DNA of 64,000 bases from Moniliella sp. 'wahieum' (GCA_003971905.1 RSEE01000013.1:806001-870000), one strand, 5' to 3'. Positions 10,318-22,979 are shown, numbered from the stretch's first letter. Made by a program: numbers and translations. Notes: a model not told the origin generated them from the letters alone.

Positions 10318-11185
10318 CGTGAATGAAGATATTGCGCCGAGAGACTGAGGATTGAGGTCTGGCGGGGCGGCCGGGGCTGAGGTGGTGGTTGTAGAGGTGA
10401 TTGGATCGAATTGAACTAGTGGATGGATATAAAGGGGGCTGCCGCGGCGCCACGGGTATTATGTCAGCACGCATCCCGCCAGTGCCAGTTTACCCCGCAT
10501 GCATCACCCAGCTCGCCTTGTGGGCTGGCTTCTGCGAGAGTACGATAGTATTACGCCGTCGGTAATAGTTGGGAGGATGGGACGCAGAAGGGCATGGCCC
10601 CACAAGGCGGGATGAGCACCACTCAATTTTCCCTTTCCAGTGTGCCATTAGAACTGTGGGTCATCAGCATCATCGACATCATCACTCATCCATCTTCATC
10701 GCATTCCGCAGCTGCGCATATATTGTGTGTGTGCATGTGTGATGGTCCTTTGTTCGTATGCTATAAGTATATACCTTTTTTTCTTTCCCCTTTCTTGTTT
10801 TTGGTGCGTCTCTGTCAGTAGGGAACGTTAAACCCTTAAGAAGCTGCACCCTATCTGCATCTTTCCTGAACTGCAGCTAAAATAGAATGATGCGGAGAGC
10901 GAGGAGAACGAGAAAAGGCAGAAATGGTCACTGCCGTCCGACAGCTCTGCAATTTCTATGCATAAGCTCCACTTCTTTCTCGGACACCCCACCCACACAT
11001 TGCTCAACATCCGCGATCGTGTGGCAATCACATGTCACAGGAGAGATATACTATCCGCATCATGCTTTTCCGTAATACCCCTTCACCACAGGCAGGTGTT
11101 TCCACACCATCATCACCTTCGTTGGCCTCACCGCCACCACACACATTGTTCCCTGTCACGCCACTCCTTCAAACGGTTCCATTCA
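10318..11185. promoter_or_regulatory. shared upstream region of ATG7 and the 11186 gene
   Basis: 868 bp between two divergent starts. It contains pyrimidine-rich tracts (10770-10800, 11120-11160) but no gene was recognised. It must carry the promoters of both neighbours. No specific factor site can be assigned from sequence alone. Confidence 0.45.
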
Positions 11186-12289
11186 ATGAACGCGACGGAC
11201 CTCTTCGCTCCTGCACCAGAGGGTGTCGTAGTTCATCTACCACCTTTCCTAACCAAGGAAGAGTTTCATTCCCTTATGTACCGCGGCATGTATTTCGCCC
11301 GCAACGTTGACCCTTGGGTATGGGAGTACGTCATATCCCATCATGCCCACATGTGCTCTTCCATCTCTCTAACGGAGCTTCGCTGGGAATGCTAACCCCT
11401 CACACCTCACTTTTTTGTACCTCAAAGCATGATTTTAACCCTTGGGGCGGAGTTGGAGATGTATCGCAAGCGAGGCTGGAATTGGCAGGTCACACCTCCG
11501 TTCCTCATGGTGCGTTACCTCCCCCCCGTGTCGATCGCATTGTACATCATTGTAGTACGACAAGAAAGTTGGACGTCGCGCAGTTGCTTCCTCACTGGCC
11601 GATTTGGGCTCTACTTGAGCACGGTTGTCACATCTGCCGCCACTGCTCTGTTTGGGCTGCGTACCTGCATCATGTGGCACCGTCGACACGTTGTTCTCCT
11701 TCTCGTTCTCTCCTCTGGGTCACCCAGATTGTTTGTGAACTTTGTTGTGGCCAACTGGTCGCCCATTTGCAAACTCTCAATGGTTTTTGCGTTTTCCACA
11801 TGTCGCACCATGCGTTTATTGGTACGTTCTCCTCTATAATTTGCATCTGCTCACGCGATATGCTAACCATCGCATGTGCCAGGGTCTTTTTTCTGGTCAA
11901 CATGGGCGTTGATGCCATCCTGATTGTGCTTGCTACCTGTGCTCTCGTATTCGACCTGAATGCTCGCAAGGTTGTCTTCATTGGCCCCAAGCTCCACCGG
12001 GCACAAATGCGATTGATGCAAGAAGGGATTATTACTACGTCTGCGCCTTGCTCGTCAATCTACTCAACCTGATCGTTTACCTACTCCCTTCTCTCAGTTG
12101 TGGCCGACATCAAACACTACCCTCGCCACCGCCTTGACCTCCATCTGTGCCACCCGCCTGGTTCTGCACAAAATCACAGTCGACAGCGACTGGCGCCACT
12201 TGTTCGGTAGCAGCCGCCGCTTTGACCTCCCCCATCGCACCACCCCCTCGCCCCTCTTCCTCCTACGCTCTCAGAGAAAAGGGGGATGA
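11186..12289 (+). CDS. multi-pass membrane protein (DUF6533-like, seven-helix type)
   Basis: The ATG at 11186 starts an amphipathic N-terminus (MNATDLFAPAPEG). An intron opens with GTACGT near 11330 and ends CAAAG near 11427; splicing joins DPWVW to DMILTLGAELEMY, which matches the first motif of fungal DUF6533-type seven-helix proteins. Hydrophobic segments follow: VRYLPPVSIALYIIVV, the LYLSTVVTSAATALFG region, VNMGVDAILIVLATCALVF, and YYYVCALLVNLLNLIVYLL, each in a different frame because of indels or small introns. The C-terminal ATALTSICATRLVLH fits the last helix and cytoplasmic start. The exact end is uncertain: the frame chosen stops at 12289. The function of these basidiomycete proteins is unknown. 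Confidence 0.6.
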
Positions 12290-13204
12290 TACTTCCTTCC
12301 TCTGCCTGTCCTCTCGCCCCCACCTGCCACAGCGGCCGGTCTCTACTGCTCCAGTGCCCGCTCCGCCCCCATCGCTTACACGCTCGAGACCCGTGTCCTC
12401 CATACCGCCGCGGCGAATCACCGCCACCCTCGACAACAGAGGACGCAACCTGGTTGTCAAAAGGTTACGTCCCGGCCTTGGACACGCTCGACCCTTCCTT
12501 CCCTCCCAGCCCACTCTTTCCCGGCTGAGCCGGTGTTCGCTTCCGCTCTGCCCCTCTAGGATGGTATAGGACATCAATTTTATGAATCCCCCCCCTCCCC
12601 TTTTATTTGTTGGGGAGACTTTTTGTTCCACATCTCTTACCTTGTCACTGGCCGTTGTCTTGTCTGTCCTTTCCTGTCACCAATGTTTGGCAGCACCCAA
12701 CACCACGGGTTGTATGTACTTTTCCCCCACTTTTGTCTTCCATGAATCCGAATTAAGCCTTCTACTAGCTGCCAACATCCACAGCTCGGCGAGCTTTCTC
12801 GCTTTCACCTTCACATGCATCACTTCTTTCAGCAGAGCAGTCGGTCGAAGATTGCACCACAAGAAGCAATGTTTGGCCTACAGGAGAGGACAAAACTGCA
12901 AACGATCATTATGAGCAGAAAACATAATAGAAATAGTGGAGAATGGGCGGCAACAACTAAGCAAGCAGGCCACAAAAGCAGATGCATGAGATAAAGGCGG
13001 TTAGGCCGGGCAACGCAAGAGGGTCAGAGAGAGGGGGGAAGGGGAAGGGAGGGGGATAGTGCAGCAAAAGCAAGGAAGAGAGGTAAGTGGGGAATACAAA
13101 TACAAATGCAAAGAAAAAGCTGCAGATGAGGGTAAATGGGATGGGAGGGAGGGAGAAGACATGATAGAAGAGTGATAGATACGAGGCCAGAGCGACGGGT
13201 ACCC
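12290..13204. other. intergenic, convergent 3' regions
   Basis: Lies between the ends of two convergent genes. Contains pyrimidine-rich then purine-rich low-complexity stretches (about 13020-13160). No gene seen. Confidence 0.5.
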
Positions 13205-16158
13205 TTACCCTCCCCAATCAAAGCTTTCCACATGGATTTGCACCACGCCACGCGAATCGCCTCTCCAGACGGGTGGGATCGGCGGCGCGAGCAGCAGCGA
13301 TGCGGACGGCGCGAGCAAACACAGGGGGTCCACAGGCCGTGACCAAGGTGGGTCCGGTACTGGCGCGCGCAGCGTCAGCCACGACTTGGTCCAAGTTTGG
13401 GCGACGGGGTGGACGAGCTCAGCCAAGACCTGAGCATCGGTTTCCTCTTCTTTGCTCAGGGGTAACTCAGAGATAAAGGGGCGCAAGGATGCGTTTCCAC
13501 CACCTTCGTACACTGCCCTCTGGCCCTCCCTGGCGGGAGAAAAACGCGGGGGAAGCATGGCAGGTGTATCGGTTCCAGCTTCATCGTGCTTGTATTTGTC
13601 TTTGTCCTTATCCTTGTCCTTGTCTGGGTCCTGGACCTCCCTGACGTTTCGCTTGGCCCGCTTGATGGTCGCTTTGCGGGTGCGCGCTCTCCGTAACTTG
13701 CCCTCTGAGTACAAGGCTTGGTTCAGACCTACATCTACTTGGTCCGGTCTTGCATCTTCCCCATCAAAGTCGGTCAGGTCAATCTCGGCGTTGTGGCGCG
13801 GGCGGCAGAATCGAGCGGCGGGGGGAGAGGGAGCGAAACGTTGAGTGACCAGGTCGATCTCGAGTTCGACGTCAGGTGGAGCGACGAGGAGGTAGGAGTG
13901 CCATCGGTGTACCCGGCCCAGGGGCAACATCCTCTCTTTGCTCATCCCCGTCACGTACAGATCAACTTTGAGCAGGTTGGGCGGGAGCGCCTCGATGCAC
14001 CGCAGCGGGGTCGCAGCCCAGAGGAGGTGGGCCAGGTCACGCATGATCCAGACAAAGTGTACCTGGTTCGTCTTCCATTCGTGCTTGCGTGCCGCACCAA
14101 CGGGAAGGGCAGGCACACCGAGCAATGCCGCCGCTGCCCTGGCGGCGGGAAGCGTACTTCCTCCAGTTTGGGCCGCTAGTGGGGTCTGAACCGTCTTGAG
14201 CATGCCAGCACAGAGGTACTGCAGGGCCGCCACGCCGTATGCCACACCGCTCCCGGCACAGACGACGACGGTGGTATGGTGGGCACCCCAATCGACACGC
14301 GGGAGGAGCCAAAGGCCCATCGACCAGAGCGCGGAGGTGGGTTCCAACGATTGTCTTGGGGACGAGGTTGTACAACGAGCGGGTAAAGCCTTGGCGGGCA
14401 CGAATAAGGAGGACGAGGGTCAAGCCGTCTTGGTAAGCAACCGATACTGGCTCCACTGGCTTCGCGCGCGGCGCGAACGATGCACTCTCCACGGCCGAGG
14501 CGATGGTAAATGGATGGAATTGCAGCCGGCTCACCTCGGGGATGCAGAGGGACAGCCACTGTCCTGGGTACCAAGGAAACGGGCGGAGCAGACGCAGCGT
14601 CACCCGAACGGTTTGTCCTGGCAAGGCCTGCACATAGGCCCATCCCGGTTGCAGCTCCGCCGCGATTGACGGGGGGATAGGAGGATGCGTGCCGCAGCAT
14701 TGGCACCAAAGACGGCGGGGGGTATCGCATCTGTCGAACCTGGATCCTGCAGCCGGAGGCCCTCGGGAACCGGCTGTTGGGAACTCGTCTGCCCGTACGA
14801 TGAGATCAGGGCATCAATCTCCTCATACTCCTTATCTTTGCGCAAGGTTGTGAGGGAGCGGCCGGGCGGTGCGTGCGGATCGGGAGTGGGAATAGGAAGC
14901 AGGGTTCGGACACTGGCGGGCCCGACTGATGGCAGCGATGGAGAGGAAACGTTTTCCCTCAGCTACACAGGGTTTGGGGCGGCTCCAGAGACGAGGTCGG
15001 TCTGGGTGATGTGAGCCGAGGAACGGGGTTCATAGGATAGGCTTCAGTTGGTATGGGGAGTTTCGTTTCTTCTTCTTGCACGGGAGTGTAGGCGGAAACA
15101 TGGAAGAGTGCGTTGACCCAGATGCTCTTGACGGCGCGAAGGACGCGTTCGGCCACCCACCAGAGCAATGCGGCCCAGAGCCAGGGCGCCAGGGGCGGGT
15201 GGTGCAAGGCGCCCGCCACCAGAAACCCCAATGCATACCACATGAGAGATGTAGAAGAACTCATACGCCCTTCTCCTGACAATCGGGAGGGAGAGCAAGA
15301 CCAAAAGAGTGAGAAAGATGTAGGAAACGATAGCCCAGCGGAAGCGAGTCCAGACCAGCGCAAAACTGATCACCTTCTTGTCCCCATAACTGTCTTTGCC
15401 TGTCTGGACAAGCCAAGGGATGGTGTGCCCCGTGGCGACGACCCAGAGAAGGTAACCAGCATAGGCGTGTAGACCCGCCAGGCGGTCAAACGCGTTCGCT
15501 CCAAATATGCGAAATGACAGGAGAGCAAAGGGCACCTGTCGCAACGCGAGCAGAACAACAAGAGGGGTGAGGGCATTGGTCAACAGCCCCAACCGCCCAC
15601 CAACAGTCCACCAGGTGCGGTATCCCAACGCTTGCGTCGGCGCAGTAGTGGTGACGGAAGGATAGCCTCCCTGGGTCCAAGAAATTGCACGAGGGCAGGG
15701 CCTGTGCCCGGGGGCGGCGGGCTGGACGCCAAGGCAGAGGGAAGGCTGCGCTCGCATTCCATGCAGATGCATGTGGGTCGGGGTAGTCTGCCCCAATGAG
15801 CGTAAGGAGGAGTATAAGCAGGCCGAGGGCGGCGGGGAGGAAGAGCGAGGCGATGGATGGACGGCGCCAACTGGATGAGCGGGGCGAGGGACAAGAGAGT
15901 GTTTGCGCCACCACATGGCGAGTGTGGTGAAGGAAAGACGGGGGCCGAGGGCGAGGCGGACGCCCTCACATAGCACACAGGCGCGATGACGAGCCAAAAG
16001 ATGTAGGCATATCGCCATGCGGACGGCGGCAGCTTGTGTGCGTCAAGATAGAGGGCATGTAGTGGTGGTAGTCGTAGGCTGTGGTGGTGGTGGCGGCGGC
16101 GCTTCCGCTGCTGCTGGTAGCGCCCCCCGTCCCGGCCAGCCGGGCGGGGGGCAGACAT
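13205..16158 (-). CDS. ferric reductase-like transmembrane oxidoreductase (FRE/NOX family)
   Basis: This family moves electrons from NADPH through FAD and two haems across the membrane. The start at 16158 gives MSAPRPAGRDGG and a basic cytoplasmic stretch, then helices such as YAYIFWLVIAPVCY and LFLPAALGLLILLLTLIG. The haem domain shows FDRLAGLHAYAGYLLWVVATGH, with two haem His on one helix, and ISHVV plus AGALHH on the next. After a loop come the FAD motif LQFHPFTIASA (preceded by PWYPGQWLSLCIPE) and the NADPH-binding VVVCAGSGVAYG. A long cytoplasmic insertion carries a (Asp-Lys) repeat near 13590-13625. The reading frame changes several times, so this is a span. Divergent from the MFS gene at 18781, with a 2.6-kb gap. 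Confidence 0.85.
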
Positions 16159-17791
16159 GAGAGGAAGAGAGGAGTGGCGGAGAGAAAGAGAAAAGAGGGT
16201 GGGGGCGCTGGGGTGTGGTGGGACGGGGAAGACAAGAAATGGCTGGTACTTTACCGCTAGGACTGGCAAACGCAAACTGCAGTCTTGGCGTTGTTCCAAG
16301 TGGAAGCGCCAGCGGGGGGCAGTGGACCAGCTGCAATCAAGTCAATAGCAAGCGAGCGTTTATCCGATCCCAGGTCACCGATCATCTCGCTTCCAACTCC
16401 ACTCCCGCCCCCCTCCGCTCCGCCCCGCCCCGCTCCACTCCTCTCCATTCCACTCTACACTCCACTATACTCCACTCCACTCCCACTCCCCTCGGTTCCA
16501 CACTGCCCCCCCCTCCTCAGGCAGCCAGCGCCGATGCGCGCTGATGCACTGACTTGAGGAGCGTATTATTGACCGGCCTGTCCTTCCCGCCTGATCATCA
16601 GATTCAGATGGCTCCGTGTCGGCAGGGCATGTCCAGCTTTGGCGGTGGTATATGGTAGACCTTTGCCTGTACTGCCCGACAACACCGGTACCAGGCCCTG
16701 CATCCCTCCCACGTCAGCCATCCATCCACTTCCGGTATCCACCGGCAGCGTCAGGCGCCGCCACGTCCTATTTGCTCGGCAGCACCCTGAGCCTCAGCGC
16801 CTCAGCAAGCCCAGCGCCTCAGCACTACTAGCACAACACCCTTCTTGGCCCTTCTCGGCCTTCTCCCTCTCGCATCCCACGCGTCACGATCGATGATCTC
16901 CTATCTCTTACTCCATCGATCATCATAAATCATCGGTCATCGCACACCTCGCTCCGATCGCAGATCCCCTTGGCACGCGGTCCCATCTGGTACGACAGGC
17001 ATCACACCACATCCCTGAATATTGAATCTTGCCAGTCTCACTATCACCTACCTCCCACCTCCACCCATATCTCCGAGAACCGGCGAAACCTTCTCCTGTT
17101 CTCCTGCTCGAGCGTGGCCAACTGGCGTCCAACTCAGAAGGTCCCGGCAGGCTGCGTATGCAAGAGATGTACAAAGGAACGCCGTGTTGGTCGCGGAGAG
17201 ACAGAAGGGAGGAGAGCGAAAATGGAGCACAAAGGAAAGCGAAGCCACGTGGCCAAGGCAGTGGCCTAGTGCCACACAGGGAGTCTGTCTGGGAAACTAT
17301 CTGACTAGGTCACAAGAATATCACCCCAGGCGCGCCACACGCGCTGCAACAGCAAAAGGCAGCAAGTTCGTAGCCGGTTATGAAAACCAGCTATTAATCA
17401 GTAACTAGTTACTAGTCCCCGTAACGCCTGAGTAACTAGTAACAAATAGCCGCAACCGCGTAACCGATAACCCTCATTTACCGGGTACAACACTTTCGGT
17501 GCCCCGGGGGTTACCGGTTAGCGGCTACCATGTAATCCATGCATCCGGGGGGGGGGGTGGGGGTCTCACGGTCACATGAAGGTTACCGGTTGCACGCTAC
17601 ATGCTACAGAGACTCCGCGCTCGCGCGCATTGCGTTCCATTAATAATTGACTCTGAGAGTACTGAGGTACCAAGGATATGTATACAAGGGAACCAAGTAC
17701 ATTGAGGACTCAGACCCACCCGGCGTCGGCCATATCCTGTTACTTCTCTGCCCTCTTCGGTAAATCGGGAGATTTGGTGATGGGGGGGAGA

Positions 17792-17884
17792 CCGGGAGGT
17801 GGCCTTGTGGGGTGGGGGACGGGCAACCGGGAGGTGGCCTTGTGGGGTGGGGAGGGCAACCGGGAGGTGGCCTTGGGGTGGGAA
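17792..17884 (+). repeat. G-rich tandem repeat, about three 33-35-bp units
   Basis: The motif CCGGGAGGTGGCCTTG recurs at 17792, 17827 and 17860, followed each time by a G-rich spacer. The strand is strongly G-biased, so it may form G-quadruplex structures. Confidence 0.85.
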
Positions 17885-17964
17885 GGGTGGGATAACTGTG
17901 GTGCTCAGGACTGGGGGTTGGGGAGATCAGAGAGTCGTAGGCTCAGGGGTGAGCTTCGGATTGT

Positions 17965-18200
17965 AACTCTAATGATCCTGGTGACCCCGACGTCCTAAGT
18001 GCAGTTATGCAATGGCAGAGAGAAGACAGGAGCTGGGTTGAACGTTGAACCCAGACTGAGGATCAGAACAAGAAGGAGAAGAAGGAGAAGGAAGGAGAGC
18101 GGCACTAGGCCAGGGGATAGGGATACTGGTGTGGTGCCCGGATGAGTAAGATGGTCAGGAGTGCCGCGGAGGTGGCTGGCCCATAGGACCTTGGTCAACC
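17965..18200 (+). repeat. dispersed repeat, copy A
   Basis: Aligns over about 230 bp with 41299-41541. Shared blocks include AATGATCCTGG, AGAAGACAGGAGCTG, a GAAGGAGAA purine tract, GGGGATA, GTAGTGCCCGGATG-like and GAGGTGGCTGGCCC. The copies differ by substitutions and small indels, one of which is exactly 7 bp (an extra TGAACGT unit at 18039). Probably the end of an uncharacterised mobile element or a non-autonomous element. Confidence 0.85.
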
Positions 18201-18344
18201 AAAACCGTCCGAATCTGAGTGTGATGCGGCACTTAGACCAGAATCCACACCCAAACCATTTCTCAGAGAGCAACTCACCTGCCGCCTCGTCCCTATCACC
18301 CATTACGTCACTCGTCCGCACCACTCACACCGGACTAATAGAGG

Positions 18345-18391
18345 CCTAAGGCCTAAGGCCCAACAAGGTTAGGCCTATAAGGCCTAGGCCG
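18345..18391 (+). repeat. 7-bp TAAGGCC repeats and related GGCC palindromes
   Basis: Two perfect TAAGGCC units at 18347 and 18354, followed by degenerate AGGCCT palindromes to 18391. A member of the heptad family (TAA plus self-complementary GGCC). Confidence 0.8.
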
Positions 18392-18780
18392 AAAACTCCT
18401 AATAACACCCATCCATTCTCGGCTCGCAACCGTCCGACGCCCGTGGGGATCGCCCACTGGCAGCAGAGGCTTCCCACACGCGCGCCGTCCTACTCGTGAT
18501 GTGCAACCTCCTCCTTCGCCCAGATCACATAGACACCCCAGTCGAAAACTCTCTTTTGTTAGTTCTCGGCCCTTTTGGCGGTCCGAAGCCCGCGGGAAAC
18601 CCCCGAGAGTATATTAGGCTGCACATGCTCCCCACCGTCATGCAACTTCCTCCTCCGCTCATCTCATTAATAGACGCCAGTCGGCCGGCTGGCTTATCCC
18701 TCCCTTCCACCATTACCTTCTGCGCCTTTCTCCCCTCGTTTTCGTGCCCACATCAGTAGTTGTGCGGTGTCCCAACAGCA

Positions 18781-20669
18781 ATGGAGTTTGACAGGCACAC
18801 CCAAGAGAGGCAGAGATCCTCGATGAACGTCTCTGATCAGGATGAAGACTCCAAAGACTTGTCGGGATCCGAGCCCACTCACATTCCTGCCTCCCTCACC
18901 GTCGATGCTGAAAAGAGTCTCGTGCGATCCGAGCCCGACCTACCCTCCAGCGGCAACAATAATGATGAGGACGCGAATACCTTTATGTTGGATGGGAAGG
19001 CGAAGACGACCCTGCCAATCCCAAGAACTGGACCCGTACTTACCGGTGGTACATTACCATTTTGTCTGGCTTCCTGGTTCTCAACTCTACCTTCACCTCT
19101 TCGCGCCTAGTGGTACGGTGCCATTCGCGATGAAGCGGTTTGGATTTGGTCGTGAGGTTGCCACCTTGACCATCTCCATATTATCTGGTACGCCCGTGAT
19201 GCATTCCTCCCTCCTTCCATACACCAGCTGCCTGACCAGAGTGTAGTGGCTACGTCCTTGGGCCTCTTCTGTGGGGTCCCATGAGTGAGCGGGTAGGGCG
19301 GTACCCTACCTTTATGATCGCTTTGACCGGATATGTCGCTTTCAATCTCGGCTGTGCTCTGGCACCCAACACGGGAGCCCTTCTCGCTTTCCGTTCCTAG
19401 CAGGCACATTTGCTTCCTCTCCCTTGACCAACGCAGGCGGTCTCATCGCCGACATTTGGGATGCTAAAACCTTGGGAACAGCGGTATCGCTTTTTCCCTC
19501 GCTCCATTTGCTGGTATGTTGTGTTTGCCGTGGTTCTTCTCGTCCAGTTTTTCCGCGGACTGTGTTCCTAACCTAGTGTGATAGGGCCTGCTCTGGGTCC
19601 GATGGTGTCTGGGGCCATTGCGGTGAGCAACGTGGATTTCCGGTGGACGTACTGGGTGTGCTTTATCTTTTCCTGCGTCTGCTGGATCGCCACCGCCTTG
19701 ACCATCAAGGAGACTTATGCCCCCATCATCCTTGCCCGCAAGGCCAAGCGCATTCGCAAAGAAACCGGCGACGAGCGGTACCAAGCGCCGATCGAGATGG
19801 TCAAACTCAATTTTGGTGAGCTAATGAAGGCCACCTTGCTGAAGCCCTTCATTATGCTGTTTAAGGAACCTATGCTGATGGCGGTGACGATCTACCTTAG
19901 GTACGTCCCACCCTTGTTGTCCTCCCCTCCCCTTTTCTCTCCTTTTTTGTTCCTGCTCCTCCTTACGCAATGCTGACCTGAGATGGGTACAGCTTTGTGT
20001 ATGGCGTTCTCTATCTCCTCTTCGAGGCAGTCCCGATTGAGTTTGAGACGCCCAAACCGAAGGGTCATGGCTTCAACAGTCTCATTGGTGGGCTCATGTT
20101 TCTCCCTCTCTTTCTGGGTTGTGTGTTGGGAGTGGTCCTGTATGTATTGATTGAGAACCCACGGTACGTGCGTCGGGTCAAGGCCTCGCCCAATGGCAGG
20201 GTGCCTCCCGAAGAACGGCTCGTGGTTGGTATGATCGGCGGTGCCACCTTTTCATATCTTTCTTCTGGTACGCCTTTGGTCTCCATCTGCTACTCTTCTA
20301 GGCACTCACAGTCAGGACTCTCCATCTAGGTTTGGGTTCACTTCCTACCCTTCCATCTCATTCTGGAGCCCGATGCTCTCGCTGTTCCTCTTGGGACTGA
20401 GCATTCTCTTACTCTTCCTCAGTATGCTGAGTTACCTGGTAGAATCCTACCTTTTTGCTGCTGCGTCCGCTTTGGCAGCCAACACAGTGGTCCGCTCCGC
20501 CGCTGGCGCCGGGATGCCTCTCTTTGCCACCCAGATGTTCGAAGCGATGAACGTCCGATATGCTAGCCTGTTGCTCGGCTGCATTTCCGTCGCCCTGGCA
20601 CCCATCCCGGTTGTCTTGTGGAAATATGGCGCGGTCCTTCGCGCACGATCCTCCTATGCCCATGGGTAA
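18781..20669 (+). CDS. MFS transporter, DHA1 type (polyamine/drug exporter-like)
   Basis: Plasma-membrane proton-coupled exporter family. From ATG 18781 an acidic, Ser-rich cytoplasmic N-terminus (MEFDRHTQERQRSSM) leads to the NPKNW-type motif and TM1 (WYITILSGFLVLNSTFTSS, in an adjacent frame), then VALTGYVAF-like TM segments, GGLIADIWD, GPALGPMVSGAIA (antiporter motif C) and WTYWVCFIFSCVCWIATAL. The central loop holds YAPIILARKAKRIRKETGD and the second half contains GLMFLPLFLGCVLGVVLYV and a C-terminal AANTVVRSAAGAGMPLF. Introns are likely near 19180-19245, 19395-19436, 19514-19585 and 19900-19991 (GTACGT...TACAG). Some frame changes are not at splice sites. Substrate cannot be told from sequence. 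Confidence 0.85.
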
Positions 20670-21686
20670 CTTCTCACTCATCTTCCCCTTCACTTTCCGC
20701 CGTGCGTGCGACTGCGCGTGTGCTCTTCCATGCTCTCATCCGATTGGAGTACGCTGTTGGGGCCGGGGGCAGACGGAGCCTCTCCGCTCGCACCATCCTA
20801 TTTCCTGCAAGCACGCGCTCGCTTTCATTTTCAAAGCCATTGATGATGGTTTCACTCCTTCCCTCTATGTCCCCTTTCGGAGTCTCATACGTTCTTACCG
20901 CGTTTCCTTCCCCATCGCCTCATCGCCTCAGGGTCCCACATGGTGGGGCGAGGGGGGGGGGGCTTCGGTGGTACCATGATGGGTTTCTTTAATTTCGGTT
21001 GTTACTTCGCCCCTCTCTCTTCGCCTTTCACAACTCTCGAGATAAGTTATTATGGTATCTTCCTACAAGGCGAAAATGTTTATATATAGCACAGTTTCAT
21101 TTGTCACTCAACCCTTGGAGGAGGAAAGAGATGGAGGGCCGATCGCACCCACGAGCTTCTCCGCTCTGGAGAATGAGAAATGTCACAGTGATGAGACAAA
21201 TTTGTAGCTGAGGGACTACTGGTAGAAATTCTCTCGTCGTTTCTTTTACAGCCGTAACTGTGGTGTCAATCGCCTCCTCTCGGCGGGCCCTGCTATTATA
21301 TTATAGACTGTAAGAGATGAACTGAGTAAAAAGAGCTATAACCGCTTTCTTGCTTTCTCTCCCCCTCCTCATCGCTTCCTCATGTACATCATGCACATGC
21401 GAGATGCGTACCAAAACCGTGATGAATGGTAAAAAAAATTGCCATCGCCCTGATGCTTCAAAGGGTAGTGACGTCCAACAGAGATGGGGTGGTATAATGT
21501 GGGACGTGTGAGCACAGGCGCTGGGTATGAGGCGGAAGAGCGGTATTGACAAAAATGAGGAAAGGGAAAAGTGACGAGGAATCCAATGGGTGTGGGTGCG
21601 AAGACGGATATACGGATACGGATGCACGGACACAGATATATGGGTGGGGTGAGGAGCAAAAGAGGATGGGTCACACAGGCCGCTTG

Positions 21687-22049
21687 TTACGGTTCGTTAC
21701 ACCGTACCCCCACGAGGGAGTGGTGGCAAGACGTGCACTCGCTCAGTTTGACAATAATGTTGTTGCAAAAGGGGCAACGGACGTATGGCCCGAGAGCCAG
21801 GTCGACTTCACGGCAGGCGTGGGTACACGTTAGCCTTCCGTCTGGGGAGGGAAGAGGCGGGTGGAGTGGGAGGGAAGGGCGTACAGAGTGGTCCGGGAAG
21901 GATGGGCATGAAGGGTAAGGTCTGAAGTCGGTGGCGGTGGTGGAAGTGGGGACAGTGGCCGCTCGTCTTTTAACCTCCCCCCACTCTAACCCTTTTGCGC
22001 CTGATATATAGGGGCGTACCCTAACACCGAGAGCGCACAACGTATACAT
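21687..22049 (-). CDS. small hypothetical Cys-rich protein, doubtful
   Basis: 120 codons. The C-terminal third has spaced cysteines: CTHAC, then CPFC and CTSCHH, which look like a zinc ribbon (CPFCNNIIVKLSECTSC). The N-terminal part is Pro/Ser/Thr-rich and unremarkable. No homologue recognised. It may be a real small gene or chance; the zinc-ribbon-like spacing is the only reason to keep it. Confidence 0.3.
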   Translation of the reverse strand: MYTLCALGVRVRPYISGAKGLEWGEVKRRAATVPTSTTATDFRPYPSCPSFPDHSVRPSLPLHPPLPSPDGRLTCTHACREVDLALGPYVRCPFCNNIIVKLSECTSCHHSLVGVRCNEP

Positions 22050-22979
22050 GCGTTACAATTCAAAAGGTTATACTTGTTCAAGCTCCCCGGGGGGTAACAC
22101 TAAGGTACCACCACGGTACCTCCTTGCTGTGCTGCGCCAGCCTTGGCGGCAGATGACTCAATGACGGGGGGTATTGTGGGGAGCTATTGTGGCCATACCA
22201 CAGGCGGACAGAGTGGGCGGAGTCCTTGTGAGGCTGCCTCGCTGCCAGCAGGCTGGGGGGGGTTGGGGTCCAATGGCTGTCACACGTCATGAGGGTGGGC
22301 GCAGGGGGAGACGATGCCGTAGAACTTAAGTATGGCATCAAGTGCGTCAAACCCCGATAAAAACGCCTCCACCTCGCCAAGCTCACATAGCTTTTGCGCA
22401 CGGGTGGTTTTAGCGTTGCATATTGCCCACGAGGACGAGCGTCAAGCTTCAAGAGCACTTCCTGTACATATAATGTGTGAGGTCCGAGATCCCTATGGCA
22501 TCCATCTCAGATCCAAATGGGCGAGACACAGAGCGGAATCGAGTTGCGCGCCTGCAATCTGGGGTTACCGGTTAGCGGTTATCTATCTCTGATCGCTCTC
22601 TGCCCTTTGATATATACATCCTCTTTTTTTTCTACCCCGCCGTCACCGCCACCGACGTCATCAATATCACAGGTGAGTTAGATTTGTCGCGCACGGTAGA
22701 TGCCTTGGGAGTGGCATATAAAGAACCAGTTCATGAACGGTGGTCACCCTACTCCAGGGTAGTGTGGGGACCTGCCTGTCTGTCCCTGATCGGCCCATCG
22801 TGCAATTGTCTCTCGGCCAGGGGTCTTTCGCCGCATTATTCAAAACGCGCGTCATATATGTTCTTTCCTGTTGGTGGATATATATGCTCTCGTGTTGTAC
22901 GCATCTCCCCACACAGAATCCATCTCTCGCCGAATGGCCTCCGTGAGACAACAGAGCGGCCGATATATGTGGATGGCGT

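Larger units (their letters stand above)
16159..18780. other. long divergent intergenic region with repeats
   Basis: 2.6 kb between FRE (minus) and MFS (plus). It holds a pyrimidine tract of ACTCC-type units (16395-16500), AGTAACTAG and GGTTACCGG-type palindromic words (17380-17600), a short tandem repeat (17792-17884), the 17965-18200 dispersed repeat and GGCCTAA repeats (18345-18391). Frames around 17000-17400 lack any coding signature. No gene is supported. Confidence 0.55.
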
